Source: a virus
IMG/VR virus record: IMGVR_UViG_3300036985_005979
Location: 1 to 38,655 of that record
DNA: 38,655 nucleotides
Strand: one strand, 5' to 3'
In this document: one piece after another, positions 8,194 through 16,225 of the stretch
How positions within the stretch are numbered: position 1 is the stretch's first letter
Layout of the letters: each line of letters starts with the position of its first letter
Translations under genes and position numbers: made by a program
Notes under the pieces: generated by a model
What the model was told of the DNA's origin: nothing
Databases searched by the model: none
Seen by the model: only the letters and a program-made list of their open reading frames with translations

Positions 8194-8295
8194 TTAGGTT
8201 GGGTATGAGTGGGGCGGTTCTGGGTTATTCCAGACTGCCCCATTCTAACATCTACTCCTCGTTTTCCGTCATCTCTCATTCGAAGGACACTCACC

Positions 8296-8898
8296 ATGGC
8301 TCGCTACGACACCATTCCCTCCGCCATCTGGCTCTCCTCTGCGGTGACCAACACCAACTTCCTTGGGAAGAAGCTGCACCTCTCGGCCTCGCAGATGGCT
8401 GAGATTGTTGCGAAGGCCGCCGCCGAGGGCCTGACGATGACGGGGCTTACCTCGTTCACTTTCACGGGCAACTCCACACTCGTCTGGGTGAATAACGGAA
8501 CTGGTTCTGCTCTTGCCGTGCCCGGTGGCATCCTCGTGATGCGCTCCGGCGCCTCCAGCAAGTTCGACGTGGAGCCGAACGCGACCAACAACACTGGTAC
8601 TGCGTATGCCAAGGATCTTGTGGTCGGTTCGCAACTCTTCCCGATTCCCGCGGGTGAGTATGGCTGGGCTGTCTCCTTTGAGACTGGTGAGGTTGCTCCC
8701 GTTGTTGCGGGAAATGCCTCTGCTACCTTCCTCCGCGTTCCCGTCTTCGCTGCGGACTCTACCGCGGGAAACGAGAATGGTATTGAGGTCGGCACTTTCG
8801 GCGCTGCTGGTCTGGCCCGCTGTATCATTGGTGTTGGTCTCGCCAACTCCACGGCTGCCACGACTCCGTTCGACATGATTCCGATGCTCTGTAGCTGA
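8296..8898 (+). CDS. Probable virion protein, possible capsid decoration or head fibre
   Basis: A 200-residue protein 102 bases after the capsid gene and before the operon terminator. ATG 8296 follows a GAAGGACA site. The N-terminal 60 residues are helical; from about residue 60 it is rich in Thr, Ser, Asn, Gly and Val with repeated short beta-type segments (FTFTGNSTLVWVNNG, AGEYGWAVSFETGEV). Such composition is common in surface decoration or fibre-type virion proteins. Co-transcription with the major capsid supports a structural role in high copy. I do not recognise the family, so the function is inferred from context. Confidence 0.6.
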   Translation: MARYDTIPSAIWLSSAVTNTNFLGKKLHLSASQMAEIVAKAAAEGLTMTGLTSFTFTGNSTLVWVNNGTGSALAVPGGILVMRSGASSKFDVEPNATNNTGTAYAKDLVVGSQLFPIPAGEYGWAVSFETGEVAPVVAGNASATFLRVPVFAADSTAGNENGIEVGTFGAAGLARCIIGVGLANSTAATTPFDMIPMLCS

Positions 8899-8924
8899 GC
8901 CACCATCAGATAGTTCGCAAAGTT

Positions 8925-8954
8925 GAAGGCCCGAGGAGCAATCCCCGGGCCTTC
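8925..8954 (+). terminator. Rho-independent terminator of the capsid operon
   Basis: A perfect 9-bp stem GAAGGCCCG / CGGGCCTTC (8925-8933 with 8946-8954) has a 12-base loop and is followed by TTCATTTCCT. It lies 26 bases after the stop of the last capsid-operon gene. Confidence 0.88.
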
Positions 8955-8976
8955 TTCATTTCCTCATCCTACCTAA

Positions 8977-11900
8977 CTACGAACATCCACTCGTGCCGCC
9001 GCAGTTCGTACAACGATAGCACGAGCCGGAGCGAACCATCATCGAGCCACACGAAGTACAGAACGGGGCATCGGACACGAGGGGCTTGACCGCAATGTCG
9101 CGAATGAAGCCCTGCGAAAGTACAGTGGGCGCAGGATTGCTGACTGCCACCGCCACCACTTTCCTACTTGCACCGAATCGCAGGTCGAGCCAGCGGAAGA
9201 TGTAGTCAATCAGACTGCTGGCGAATCCCAGCTCAGCCGAGCCAGTGAACCCCGACGGCTCGAACCTGGTGTGAGAGAACTTCGACACCAGCGTCTCCAG
9301 AGGCACGCCGTACTGAAGGCCGAGGCTGGCGGACGTAGCGAAGGCATCCATCAGGCCAGAGATGGTGGAGCCCTCTTTCGCCATCACGAGGAAGATTTCA
9401 CCAGGAGTGCCATCTTCATGCAGACCGACAGTGATGTAGCCTTCGTGCCCGCCAATATCGAACTTGTGGGTAAGCGACTGTCGTTCGACGGGGAGCCGCC
9501 GACGGTGGGGTTGTATATTTTGTAGTCCGCGCTCGGGGGCAGACTGATGGTTGGTGTCAGGCAAAACATCGGCAGTCTCCTTCGCCTTGTCTTCCTTCTT
9601 GGTGTTCAGCGGTTGGCTCATCTTGCAGCCATCGCGGTATACAGCGATCGACTTGAGACCGAGCTTCCACGCCTGGACGTAGAGTGCCTTGATATCTTCC
9701 ACCGTGTAATGATTAGGAACATTACAGGTGTTGTGGTTCACAATACCATTGCCGACGAAAGTTTCGGTCGCAGGTACAGAGATATCAAACACTTCTGCTT
9801 CTTCGGCTTCTTCACACTTCACCACCTGAATGTAGTCGAATACCCACTCATCCTCACTAAATGAAAGATCCATTGCTTCGGCAACTTTCATCGCCGTATC
9901 GCGCCGAATGTACTTTGTACGAGGATCGAAGATACCACGATATTCCCATGCCTTTGCTTTGGTTACGGCTTCCATCATCGCAGCTCGGTGCATGGGGAAT
10001 CGCCGCGTGTCTGCCGTGGCCTTCTGCACTTTTGCACGTTCTCGCTTGTGCTCCTCCAACCACTGAAGCGTATCCGCGGCGATCTTTCTGTCACATCCGA
10101 GAATGTGCAGCACAGGATAGTTTACGTCGTTTACTACATTGTCATTGAAATAAGTGCCGATGCCGAGATTATCAAACATGATCTGTACATCACGCAGCAG
10201 CGATTGATGCTTCTGACCGATTGCGATGTCCCCGATTTTCGAGATCCATCCATCCAAGAACAACCCAGAGATATAAGCTACACACTCTTTTCGGCTGCCC
10301 GACAGAACACACGAGGGCACATGTTCCTTCGAGAATTCGATTCCTTTAAGCCATTCTACGATGGTCTTGGAACTGAAGTGCACCCCGAGTACACCATTTC
10401 GTGCATCTTCGGTGTACTTACAGGTAATCCCGAACAGCTCAGTCGCAGCCTTTTCAAAGGCATTCAACACGGGAATGTTGTTCTTTGTAAGACCGACGGT
10501 GTACGTAGTTTTGGTAACATGACCATCGGCAGTAAGCATACCGAGAAACAGCGCGAGCTGCTCTGTCATATGTGTTGGAAGGTTTACCGCTTTTTGCGAA
10601 CCATGCGGGGCTGATATGGTGACGGCCGGAAGTTCAGCACCCTCCATCCCCCACATTTCAGTGCCACGATGGATAGCTACGAAGTCACCGATTTCCAGCT
10701 CTGGGATGCGCTTCCAGACGAGCCCGTCTTCCGTGGCTACACGAACACGGTGAACAGCAGTACCAGAAAGCAGATGCCCATCCGCCAGCTCGGCCCGCCA
10801 TACCTTCCGAGTTCCGCCATAGTAGAAGTGCGAAGCTCGCTGCGCTCCGTTGTATGAAGGCACGCTAAAGTCCACAGGAGTGAACTCATCCTCGTTTTCA
10901 CTGGTGTAAAGCGAACCGATACGCTTCATGCCGTTGGACGTTACGATAATCGTATCGCCCACAACACACTTGCTGATTGCGCCGCTAAGGAATGGTTGAA
11001 CAGCAGCCATCATCAGAATGTGCGCCTCTGGGGAGAGCACCCGCTGACCGCTCGCCGAGCGAAGGGCGCAGTCGAAGACCTCCAGATGCGCCTCGTCCAG
11101 CCCAGCGCCTTCGACATGCCCGTACTCCTCGACGTGCCGAACGATAGCGTCCACCAGGTCCGGCACGTAGCCGAGCGCCACCAGGGCCGCCCGCACGCCG
11201 TCATTAGCGAGACGAATGAACCCGCCGCCGACCAGGTTCTTGTAGGACACCAGCGCGATGTTCGGCTCAACACCAGTGGTTGAGCAATCCATCAACATCC
11301 CGATCGTACCAGTCGGCGCGAGCACAGTTACCTGGGAGTTACGAAACCCCTGCCTGTACCCCTCGGTGTAGCACAACTCCCACATGCGCTGAAGCTGCGC
11401 GGGCTGGTGAGCGTCCAGTGCCGCGTTCCAGTGCTTGGTGATGACGTGAAGCATCGCGTCCTTGTTCTTCGCGTAGCCGGCAAACGGTCCCTTCACCTGC
11501 GCCAGCTTGGCCGACATCGTATACGCCGCGCAGTGCATCGCCGATGTGATCTCCGCGGCCAGTTCGCGTCCCTTGTCGCTACCATACCCAAGCCCGTTCA
11601 CCATCAGCAGCGAGCCGAGATTCGCGTACCCGAGCCCGAGCGGCCGGAAGTCACGCGACATCTGCTTGAACTTCTCAGTCGGGTAATCGGCGCGGTCAAC
11701 AAGGATGTCCTGTGCAATAATGATGAGCTGGCAGGCAGCGGCGAACCGCGTGTAATCGAATCCCTGAATGCCCCGCGGGTGGAACTTCATCAGGTTAAGA
11801 CTGGCGAGGTTACACGCCGTATCGTCAAGGAAATTGAACTCACCGCAGGGATTTACAGTGTTAATACGTCCACTTTCTGGGCAAGTGTGGAAATCGTTGA

Positions 11901-12909
11901 TAGTAGTGTCGAACATAAGCCCGGGGTCACCACAGAACCACGCCGCCTCGGCCATCTGCTCCAGCAGCAGGAGCGGGTTGACAGTCTTGCAGACATTTCC
12001 GGTGGTACGCTCGATCAAATCCCAGCTACCGCCGATACTCTGTGCAGCCTGCATGAACTCGTCAGGTACACGGATACTATGGTTGGCGTTCTGGAAGGCA
12101 ACCGTCGAGTAGGCGCCGTTTTTCGCATTGAAGGCACCGCTATACCCCGCAGCAATCAGAGCATGCGCCTTCTTCTCCTCGACTACCTTGCATGAGATGA
12201 ATTCTTCGATATCCGGATGGTCAACATTCAGTTGAACCATTTTGGCCGCGCGCCTCGTGGCGCCCCCTGATTGAACTACGCCTGCGAATGCGTCATATCC
12301 ACGCAGGAACGAGATGGGACCACTCGCCGTTCCACCACCAGAAAGCTTCTCGTGCGCACCCCGGAGCTTGGACAGGTTTACACCCGCGCCGGAGCCGCCC
12401 TTAAACAACCGAGCTTCGGTGGCGGCCAGCTCCATGATAGATTCCATGGTGTCATCGACGCTGTTCAGGAAACATGCACTCGCCTGATTCGTCTTCCCGG
12501 CGCCGATGTTGAACCACACTGGCGAGTTAAACGCGAAGCACTGGTGGAGCAACAGCCACACCATGTCACAATAGAAGGCTTGGCTATCTGCGGGGGTAGC
12601 AAAGTATCCATCCTCCATCCCCCAGATTGCAATTGTATTGGCTACCCGATCAACCATTTGACGAATAGAATACTCCCTACCATCTTCGCCGATGTGACCC
12701 CGGAAGTATTTGCTCGCGGCGATGTTGACCGCAGTGTCGGACCAATCGGCCGGCGCCAGAACCCCGAGCTGCTGGAAGACGATGCCGCCCTTCGAGTCGG
12801 AGATGGTGCAGTCGCGCGTTCCCCACTCCACGGTGCTCCAGGGGTCAATGCCCTCGGGACAGAACTTGCGAACCCAGGGCAGGCCATTGTGCTTATCAGC
12901 GACGGACAT
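8977..12909 (-). CDS. nrdJ: Adenosylcobalamin-dependent (class II) ribonucleotide reductase with intein
   Basis: A 1310-residue precursor; removing the 413-residue intein leaves an 897-residue enzyme. Class II reductases turn ribonucleotides into deoxyribonucleotides using vitamin B12 coenzyme, supplying dNTP precursors for phage DNA. Visible hallmarks are FNSPVWFNIG near residue 127, Cys146 (ASACF), the NPCGE motif with radical-forming Cys355 and Glu357, Cys366 of the redox pair (DDTACNLASLNL), and LAPTGTIG further on. After the intein come TVEDI and WKLGLKSIAVYRDG, and a C-terminal Cys-rich tail of about 27 residues (CTSCG...CYRCTNCG...SGCS) typical of NrdJ. ATG 12909 has GGAG 6 bases upstream. 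It overlaps the dNMP kinase gene by 14 bases and ends the nucleotide-metabolism operon. Confidence 0.96.
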   Translation of the reverse strand: MSVADKHNGLPWVRKFCPEGIDPWSTVEWGTRDCTISDSKGGIVFQQLGVLAPADWSDTAVNIAASKYFRGHIGEDGREYSIRQMVDRVANTIAIWGMEDGYFATPADSQAFYCDMVWLLLHQCFAFNSPVWFNIGAGKTNQASACFLNSVDDTMESIMELAATEARLFKGGSGAGVNLSKLRGAHEKLSGGGTASGPISFLRGYDAFAGVVQSGGATRRAAKMVQLNVDHPDIEEFISCKVVEEKKAHALIAAGYSGAFNAKNGAYSTVAFQNANHSIRVPDEFMQAAQSIGGSWDLIERTTGNVCKTVNPLLLLEQMAEAAWFCGDPGLMFDTTINDFHTCPESGRINTVNPCGEFNFLDDTACNLASLNLMKFHPRGIQGFDYTRFAAACQLIIIAQDILVDRADYPTEKFKQMSRDFRPLGLGYANLGSLLMVNGLGYGSDKGRELAAEITSAMHCAAYTMSAKLAQVKGPFAGYAKNKDAMLHVITKHWNAALDAHQPAQLQRMWELCYTEGYRQGFRNSQVTVLAPTGTIGMLMDCSTTGVEPNIALVSYKNLVGGGFIRLANDGVRAALVALGYVPDLVDAIVRHVEEYGHVEGAGLDEAHLEVFDCALRSASGQRVLSPEAHILMMAAVQPFLSGAISKCVVGDTIIVTSNGMKRIGSLYTSENEDEFTPVDFSVPSYNGAQRASHFYYGGTRKVWRAELADGHLLSGTAVHRVRVATEDGLVWKRIPELEIGDFVAIHRGTEMWGMEGAELPAVTISAPHGSQKAVNLPTHMTEQLALFLGMLTADGHVTKTTYTVGLTKNNIPVLNAFEKAATELFGITCKYTEDARNGVLGVHFSSKTIVEWLKGIEFSKEHVPSCVLSGSRKECVAYISGLFLDGWISKIGDIAIGQKHQSLLRDVQIMFDNLGIGTYFNDNVVNDVNYPVLHILGCDRKIAADTLQWLEEHKRERAKVQKATADTRRFPMHRAAMMEAVTKAKAWEYRGIFDPRTKYIRRDTAMKVAEAMDLSFSEDEWVFDYIQVVKCEEAEEAEVFDISVPATETFVGNGIVNHNTCNVPNHYTVEDIKALYVQAWKLGLKSIAVYRDGCKMSQPLNTKKEDKAKETADVLPDTNHQSAPERGLQNIQPHRRRLPVERQSLTHKFDIGGHEGYITVGLHEDGTPGEIFLVMAKEGSTISGLMDAFATSASLGLQYGVPLETLVSKFSHTRFEPSGFTGSAELGFASSLIDYIFRWLDLRFGASRKVVAVAVSNPAPTVLSQGFIRDIAVKPLVSDAPFCTSCGSMMVRSGSCYRCTNCGGTSGCS
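9730..10968 (-). mobile_element. Intein with LAGLIDADG homing endonuclease in NrdJ
   Basis: Residues 648-1060 of the NrdJ precursor. The first residue is Cys648 (CVVGDTIIVT), a TxxH block B motif lies at 717-720 (GTAVHRVRV), and the C-terminus ends VGNGIVNHN with splice residues His-Asn; the first C-extein residue is Thr. Two LAGLIDADG-type helices are visible at about 787-796 (LFLGMLTADG) and 879-887 (YISGLFLDG), so an intact homing endonuclease is likely. The insertion point is in the conserved SGAISK/T stretch of NrdJ, where removal restores SGAISKTCNVPN. The DNA of this part looks richer in A and T than the flanking exteins, in keeping with later acquisition. Catalytic Asp residues of both helices appear present. 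Confidence 0.95.
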
Positions 12910-13510
12910 TCGGGACTCCAGTGAGAAGAAGCAGATGCTCGAACAGTTGGGGAATCTGAGAGGACAGGTCAGCGAGAGAAGTATGGTTCATAGCGCGCAT
13001 CTCAGCCGTCTCTACCAGCTTTGATGTATATTCTTCGGATTCGTGGGTAATCTGTGTTGGAACTACTCGGTCGTTAAGCACGCCAATGATAATACCGCCG
13101 CGCTGCCTAATTCGCACGGCCTCGTTGGGGAAGCGTACGTCTGGAATAAAAACGAATCCAGGCTGCATCTCCTCCAAAGCATAGTTGATCCATGTATCCG
13201 CCCAAACGGTGCGCGCCACCTCGGTCCCGAAGCGCTGGAAGAAGTAGCGCGGCGTCTGTCCGTAGCGTTCATCAACGACATCTTTCAGTACACCATGGCA
13301 TTGCTCGTGGGAGAAGCCATACAAGTCCGCACACATGGACTTTACCTTGTCCGCCAGCCCAATCCGCGAGTTGGCGAATCCCTTGCCCAGCATGTAGGAC
13401 ATAAGCAGCGAGGCGACGGTGTCTTTTCCCGCGCTCGCGAAGCCCGCGAGGCCAATCGGTACGCAGGCATACTGCGCGCGGTTCTGGAAAGTAGCTATTG
13501 CGGGGTGCAT
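12896..13510 (-). CDS. Deoxynucleoside monophosphate kinase
   Basis: A 204-residue P-loop kinase of the type many large and medium phages use to phosphorylate dNMPs to dNDPs. The P-loop is GFASAGKDT at residues 23-31. Further family-type stretches are RYFFQRFGTEVAR, the ADTWINYAL helix, and IPDVRFPNEA after it, which in this family forms the substrate-binding/lid region. It overlaps the preceding gene by 16 bases and the following nrdJ by 14 bases, indicating translational coupling. Its products would feed dNTP synthesis together with NrdJ and the MazG-like enzyme. No strong ribosome binding site is visible at ATG 13510, consistent with coupling. Confidence 0.88.
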   Translation of the reverse strand: MHPAIATFQNRAQYACVPIGLAGFASAGKDTVASLLMSYMLGKGFANSRIGLADKVKSMCADLYGFSHEQCHGVLKDVVDERYGQTPRYFFQRFGTEVARTVWADTWINYALEEMQPGFVFIPDVRFPNEAVRIRQRGGIIIGVLNDRVVPTQITHESEEYTSKLVETAEMRAMNHTSLADLSSQIPQLFEHLLLLTGVPNVRR

Positions 13511-14187
13511 GGGGTTCCAATCACTTGCAGTTGGTTGTTGATATACACTCGCCCGTACTCAGAGCGAACGTGCTTCAACTCATCTTTGATGTACTTGCGC
13601 TCGACAAGGCGACTGTCTTCACTTTGGTCCACCTTGCTGTGTTGCCATTCCAATGTGACCGACTTAACTGCGGGCTTCAAGTCAGTTTCCATGTCCATAT
13701 CGCAGTAAGTACCGCGAATCATCGACGGGAACTTCTCGTACCGATAGCGAACGCCGCAGCCGAGGCAGACTTCCTGCTGCCCGTGCGCGCGAACTTCCGC
13801 GAACGCCCACAGAGTAGCGTTGCAGTGGAAGCAGGCGTCCGCCGTCTCAAACAGCAGGGCGCCCGTATCCTTTGTAGTATCCTTCACGATGATGCCCAGC
13901 TTGGTACTTACCGCACGGAGGCATTCAATGACCTCTTCCCGACTGCCCATCCATTCGGTGCGCCAGCAGTAGAGTTCTTGGGGCAGCTTGCGGAAGCCCG
14001 TGAGCTGAATCATCCACCGATGTTTCACATACACCATTCCGACCTGGTTACCCAACTCGTCGTGAATCCAGAAACGCTGCAACTCGTTGTGGTGTAGTCC
14101 GGCCGGCACCCCAGCCGGAATCGACAGAGTCGCTACTGGCGATACGAAGTCCGCATCGCGGTAGAAATTAAGCACGGAGGCCGCCAT
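13495..14187 (-). CDS. Zinc-ribbon protein of unknown function
   Basis: A 230-residue protein with Cys119/Cys122 (CFHC) and Cys141/Cys144 (CLGC), a classical four-cysteine zinc ribbon. The N-terminal half is beta-rich (VGMVYVKHRWMIQLTGF); the C-terminal half is charged and may bind nucleic acid. It overlaps both neighbours (20 bases with the MazG-like gene, 16 with the kinase), so it is part of the nucleotide-metabolism operon. I do not recognise the family, and no catalytic residues are evident. A regulatory or nucleic-acid-binding role is only inference. Confidence 0.8.
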   Translation of the reverse strand: MAASVLNFYRDADFVSPVATLSIPAGVPAGLHHNELQRFWIHDELGNQVGMVYVKHRWMIQLTGFRKLPQELYCWRTEWMGSREEVIECLRAVSTKLGIIVKDTTKDTGALLFETADACFHCNATLWAFAEVRAHGQQEVCLGCGVRYRYEKFPSMIRGTYCDMDMETDLKPAVKSVTLEWQHSKVDQSEDSRLVERKYIKDELKHVRSEYGRVYINNQLQVIGTPCTPQ

Positions 14188-14938
14188 GCCGATAGGGGCG
14201 GCCCTTGTTGTACTCGTGCTTCAGCATAATCGCGGGAACAATCTTGCTGGGGAACTCACGGTTCAAGACTTCATAGACACACACGTAAGTGTCCCACAGG
14301 CCGACGATGAAGTTCTCGTGGGTGGTGCGGCGATACATCTCCCACAAGATGCTCACCTGAGCCGACAACCAATCCGCGACGTAGCGGAGGCCCCGCTGGC
14401 TGTACCCACCGATGGCTTCCTTTCTGCGCATAGCCTCGGTAATGCTACCCACGTAAGCGCGTATGCCTTCCTCGATAAACGCATAGTCAACCGCCCCGAA
14501 CCGGACGCTCGGGTGGTCATTCAGGAAATAGCCAATTGCGTCGGCCATTCGAATCAGCAGGTCAGCCAGTTCAATCCACGCGCCCTCGGGCTTCATCGAG
14601 GTGACGTTACCGGAAGCGTTGTAGTAGACATCATACTTCTGGCGGAACACTTCGACGCGAAACTCCTTAATCTCGCCTTCGAAGTTTTGCAGAATCTCCG
14701 CCACGTCGCGGGGCTTCAACGCGCCGGTCTTCTGGTCGTGGTACCAACCATGTGCAAATGCGTTCTGATAGGCAAGAACCGCAAATTCGTAGGGCTGGAA
14801 CTCGCCATCCTTCACATACACATGCAGCGCGTCCACCACACGAGTAGCGACCTCAGTAACGACACTAACCGACACCACTTCTTGCTCTGGCAGGGGAAAT
14901 AGCTGTAGTTGCCATGCTTCGGTTTCTGTGGTAGACAT
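14168..14938 (-). CDS. MazG-like nucleotide pyrophosphohydrolase
   Basis: A 256-residue all-helical protein. The MazG-type metal-binding pattern is visible: NFEGEIKEF near residues 85-93 gives the ExxE(E) set, and EGAWIELADLLIRMADAIGYF around 118-138 is the second acidic helix (E..ELAD). The C-terminus KHEYNKGRPYRHGG matches the conserved K-x2-N-x-R-P-x-x-H-G tail of phage MazG-like enzymes. These hydrolyse (d)NTPs to monophosphates plus pyrophosphate and may sanitise the nucleotide pool, remove host nucleotides, or lower alarmone signalling. The protein is longer than minimal MazG-like enzymes, with an N-terminal 70-residue extension. It overlaps the next gene by 20 bases. Confidence 0.85.
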   Translation of the reverse strand: MSTTETEAWQLQLFPLPEQEVVSVSVVTEVATRVVDALHVYVKDGEFQPYEFAVLAYQNAFAHGWYHDQKTGALKPRDVAEILQNFEGEIKEFRVEVFRQKYDVYYNASGNVTSMKPEGAWIELADLLIRMADAIGYFLNDHPSVRFGAVDYAFIEEGIRAYVGSITEAMRRKEAIGGYSQRGLRYVADWLSAQVSILWEMYRRTTHENFIVGLWDTYVCVYEVLNREFPSKIVPAIMLKHEYNKGRPYRHGGLRA

Positions 14939-14940
14939 GC

Positions 14941-15234
14941 TCAGTTGCTTCCCGTGTCGTCGTTGGTAGTATCGCAGAAAGTGTGAGCGTCCAGCAGGAC
15001 AATCCCACGGCGGCCCTCGTCAACCAGCAGGACGGCGCGACAGTCCTCGGTCATCCGGTCTTCAATCAGTAGAATGGTGACATCTTCGCCGTTATGATGC
15101 GTCGTCGTCGCGTAGCGAGAAGATGGCAGTCCGGAATACTCCAGTTGCAGCGCGCCGCCTCGCCCCGTATCTGGAGCACCGCCGCCCTGGCAGCCGAACC
15201 AGGTCAGCACGAACAGCAGAATCGCGCGGCTCAC
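14941..15234 (-). CDS. Small exported protein, possible lipoprotein
   Basis: A 97-residue protein with a short N-terminal hydrophobic segment (AILLFVLTWFGC) ending at Cys15. This resembles a lipoprotein signal, but the lipobox is not standard (Trp at -3, Phe at -2). The mature part is small and polar, with two further Cys. It begins inside the preceding gene through an ATGA overlap (15231-15234), so the two are translationally coupled. A membrane protein followed by an overlapping lipoprotein is the arrangement of two-component spanins used in lysis of Gram-negative hosts. However, the partner lacks the usual long periplasmic coiled coil, so this remains a weak idea. Confidence 0.65.
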   Translation of the reverse strand: MSRAILLFVLTWFGCQGGGAPDTGRGGALQLEYSGLPSSRYATTTHHNGEDVTILLIEDRMTEDCRAVLLVDEGRRGIVLLDAHTFCDTTNDDTGSN

Positions 15235-15434
15235 GGAGCCACCCCGGCCTGCGCGCTGTCATTGGTGTCAATCACTTCGGGCTGGTCGAAGTAGAAGGTA
15301 CACGTTCCGTAGCACTTGACGCTTAGCGCAACGACGAACATAAGGAGGATGAACACAACGCTCGGGTTCTGGAGCGCGTTCCAAGGCACCCCGTAGTAGT
15401 CGTCTTCGCCCTTGTCTTCTTGCTTCGAGCCCAT
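15231..15434 (-). CDS. Small single-pass membrane protein
   Basis: A 67-residue protein with a charged N-terminal 24 residues, one membrane segment (SVVFILLMFVVALSVKCY, about residues 25-42) and a short acidic tail. ATG 15434 has a very strong AGGAGGTG ribosome binding site. It is the first gene of the minus-strand nucleotide-metabolism operon and overlaps the next by ATGA. Function unknown; see the neighbouring lipoprotein-like gene for the spanin alternative. Confidence 0.75.
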   Translation of the reverse strand: MGSKQEDKGEDDYYGVPWNALQNPSVVFILLMFVVALSVKCYGTCTFYFDQPEVIDTNDSAQAGVAP

Positions 15435-15560
15435 CGCACACCTCCTGTGAGTTCGTTCACTACAGCTTAATGCACCGCTTCTTGCCCCGCAAGCCCAAGA
15501 AGGCCAGATTTCTCACTTTTCTCGGGTTAACTCGCACCATGAAGACATTGAGGAGACACA

Positions 15561-15887
15561 ATGAGCGAGCCCGTCGAGCCTACACTGAACAATCTCGGGA
15601 GCGGTACTCTTGGAGCTGTCGTAATGGCACTCCTGGGCTTGATCTACAAGCTCATTACGCCGCGACTGTCCGCGGAGCCCACTGCTAACAAAACAGAGGC
15701 GCCAACAAAGAGCGCCATTGATGAGCGGATTGAAGCACTCCAGCACCGTGTCACTGTTCTCGAAGCAACTGTCACTCATATCGACCACAAAGTTGACAAC
15801 ATCTCGGTAGACATCGCCCGCGCCGCCGGGGAGATTGGCTCCATCGCCGCTTCGGTGCGTGGAGGCTCTAATGGGCGTGTTCGATGA
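15561..15887 (+). CDS. Membrane-anchored coiled-coil protein
   Basis: A 108-residue protein with one hydrophobic segment (TLGAVVMALLGLIYKLI, about residues 16-32) followed by a heptad-patterned coiled coil (AIDERIEALQHRVTVLEATV and on, about residues 50-90). The strong AGGAG site at 15551-15555 fixes the start at ATG 15561. A membrane anchor followed by a coiled coil is found in holin-like proteins, in i-spanins, and in structural membrane proteins, and the sequence does not decide between them. It overlaps the following gene by 17 bases and is divergent from the nucleotide-metabolism operon. Confidence 0.78.
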   Translation: MSEPVEPTLNNLGSGTLGAVVMALLGLIYKLITPRLSAEPTANKTEAPTKSAIDERIEALQHRVTVLEATVTHIDHKVDNISVDIARAAGEIGSIAASVRGGSNGRVR

Positions 15888-16206
15888 TGAGTTCGACGGC
15901 GATCCCAACAATGACCCGCTGGAGGACACGATGAACAGTGACGAAGACCAGGGCAGTCAATTCGGTAAATACGCCGAACCCGTTGTTTTTGAGCCGTGGC
16001 AGCAGTGTGTTCTGCTCCGCGCAATGGGTAGGCTACTCAAAGCCCAGCAACACCTGAATCCGACGACGCACACACTCATGCCTAACAATGACATGGAAGA
16101 TGCCGCGCTGGCCGCGCTGGAACGATATAGATTTGGGCGCCGCCGCACCGATTATTCTCGCGATGCCGCATTGGAGGAGACAAGCTCGATCAACCGTATC
16201 CATTAG
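15871..16206 (+). CDS. Small acidic protein of unknown function
   Basis: A 111-residue protein. ATG 15871 is chosen because GGAGG lies at 15861-15865; an in-frame ATG further upstream at 15835 has no such site. The first 30 residues are very acidic and Asn-rich (DDEFDGDPNNDPLED); the rest is helical and ends with an Arg-rich stretch (RYRFGRRRTDYSR). It overlaps the coiled-coil gene and ends 19 bases from the stop of the convergent primase-helicase gene. No family recognised. Confidence 0.7.
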   Translation: MGVFDDEFDGDPNNDPLEDTMNSDEDQGSQFGKYAEPVVFEPWQQCVLLRAMGRLLKAQQHLNPTTHTLMPNNDMEDAALAALERYRFGRRRTDYSRDAALEETSSINRIH

Positions 16207-16225
16207 CACGCATCGCTGCGACTGC

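Noticed and set aside
15478-15502. Inverted repeat CTTCTTG/CAAGAAG as a terminator
   Set aside because: It lies in a divergent gap where no transcript should end, and the T-run is weak.
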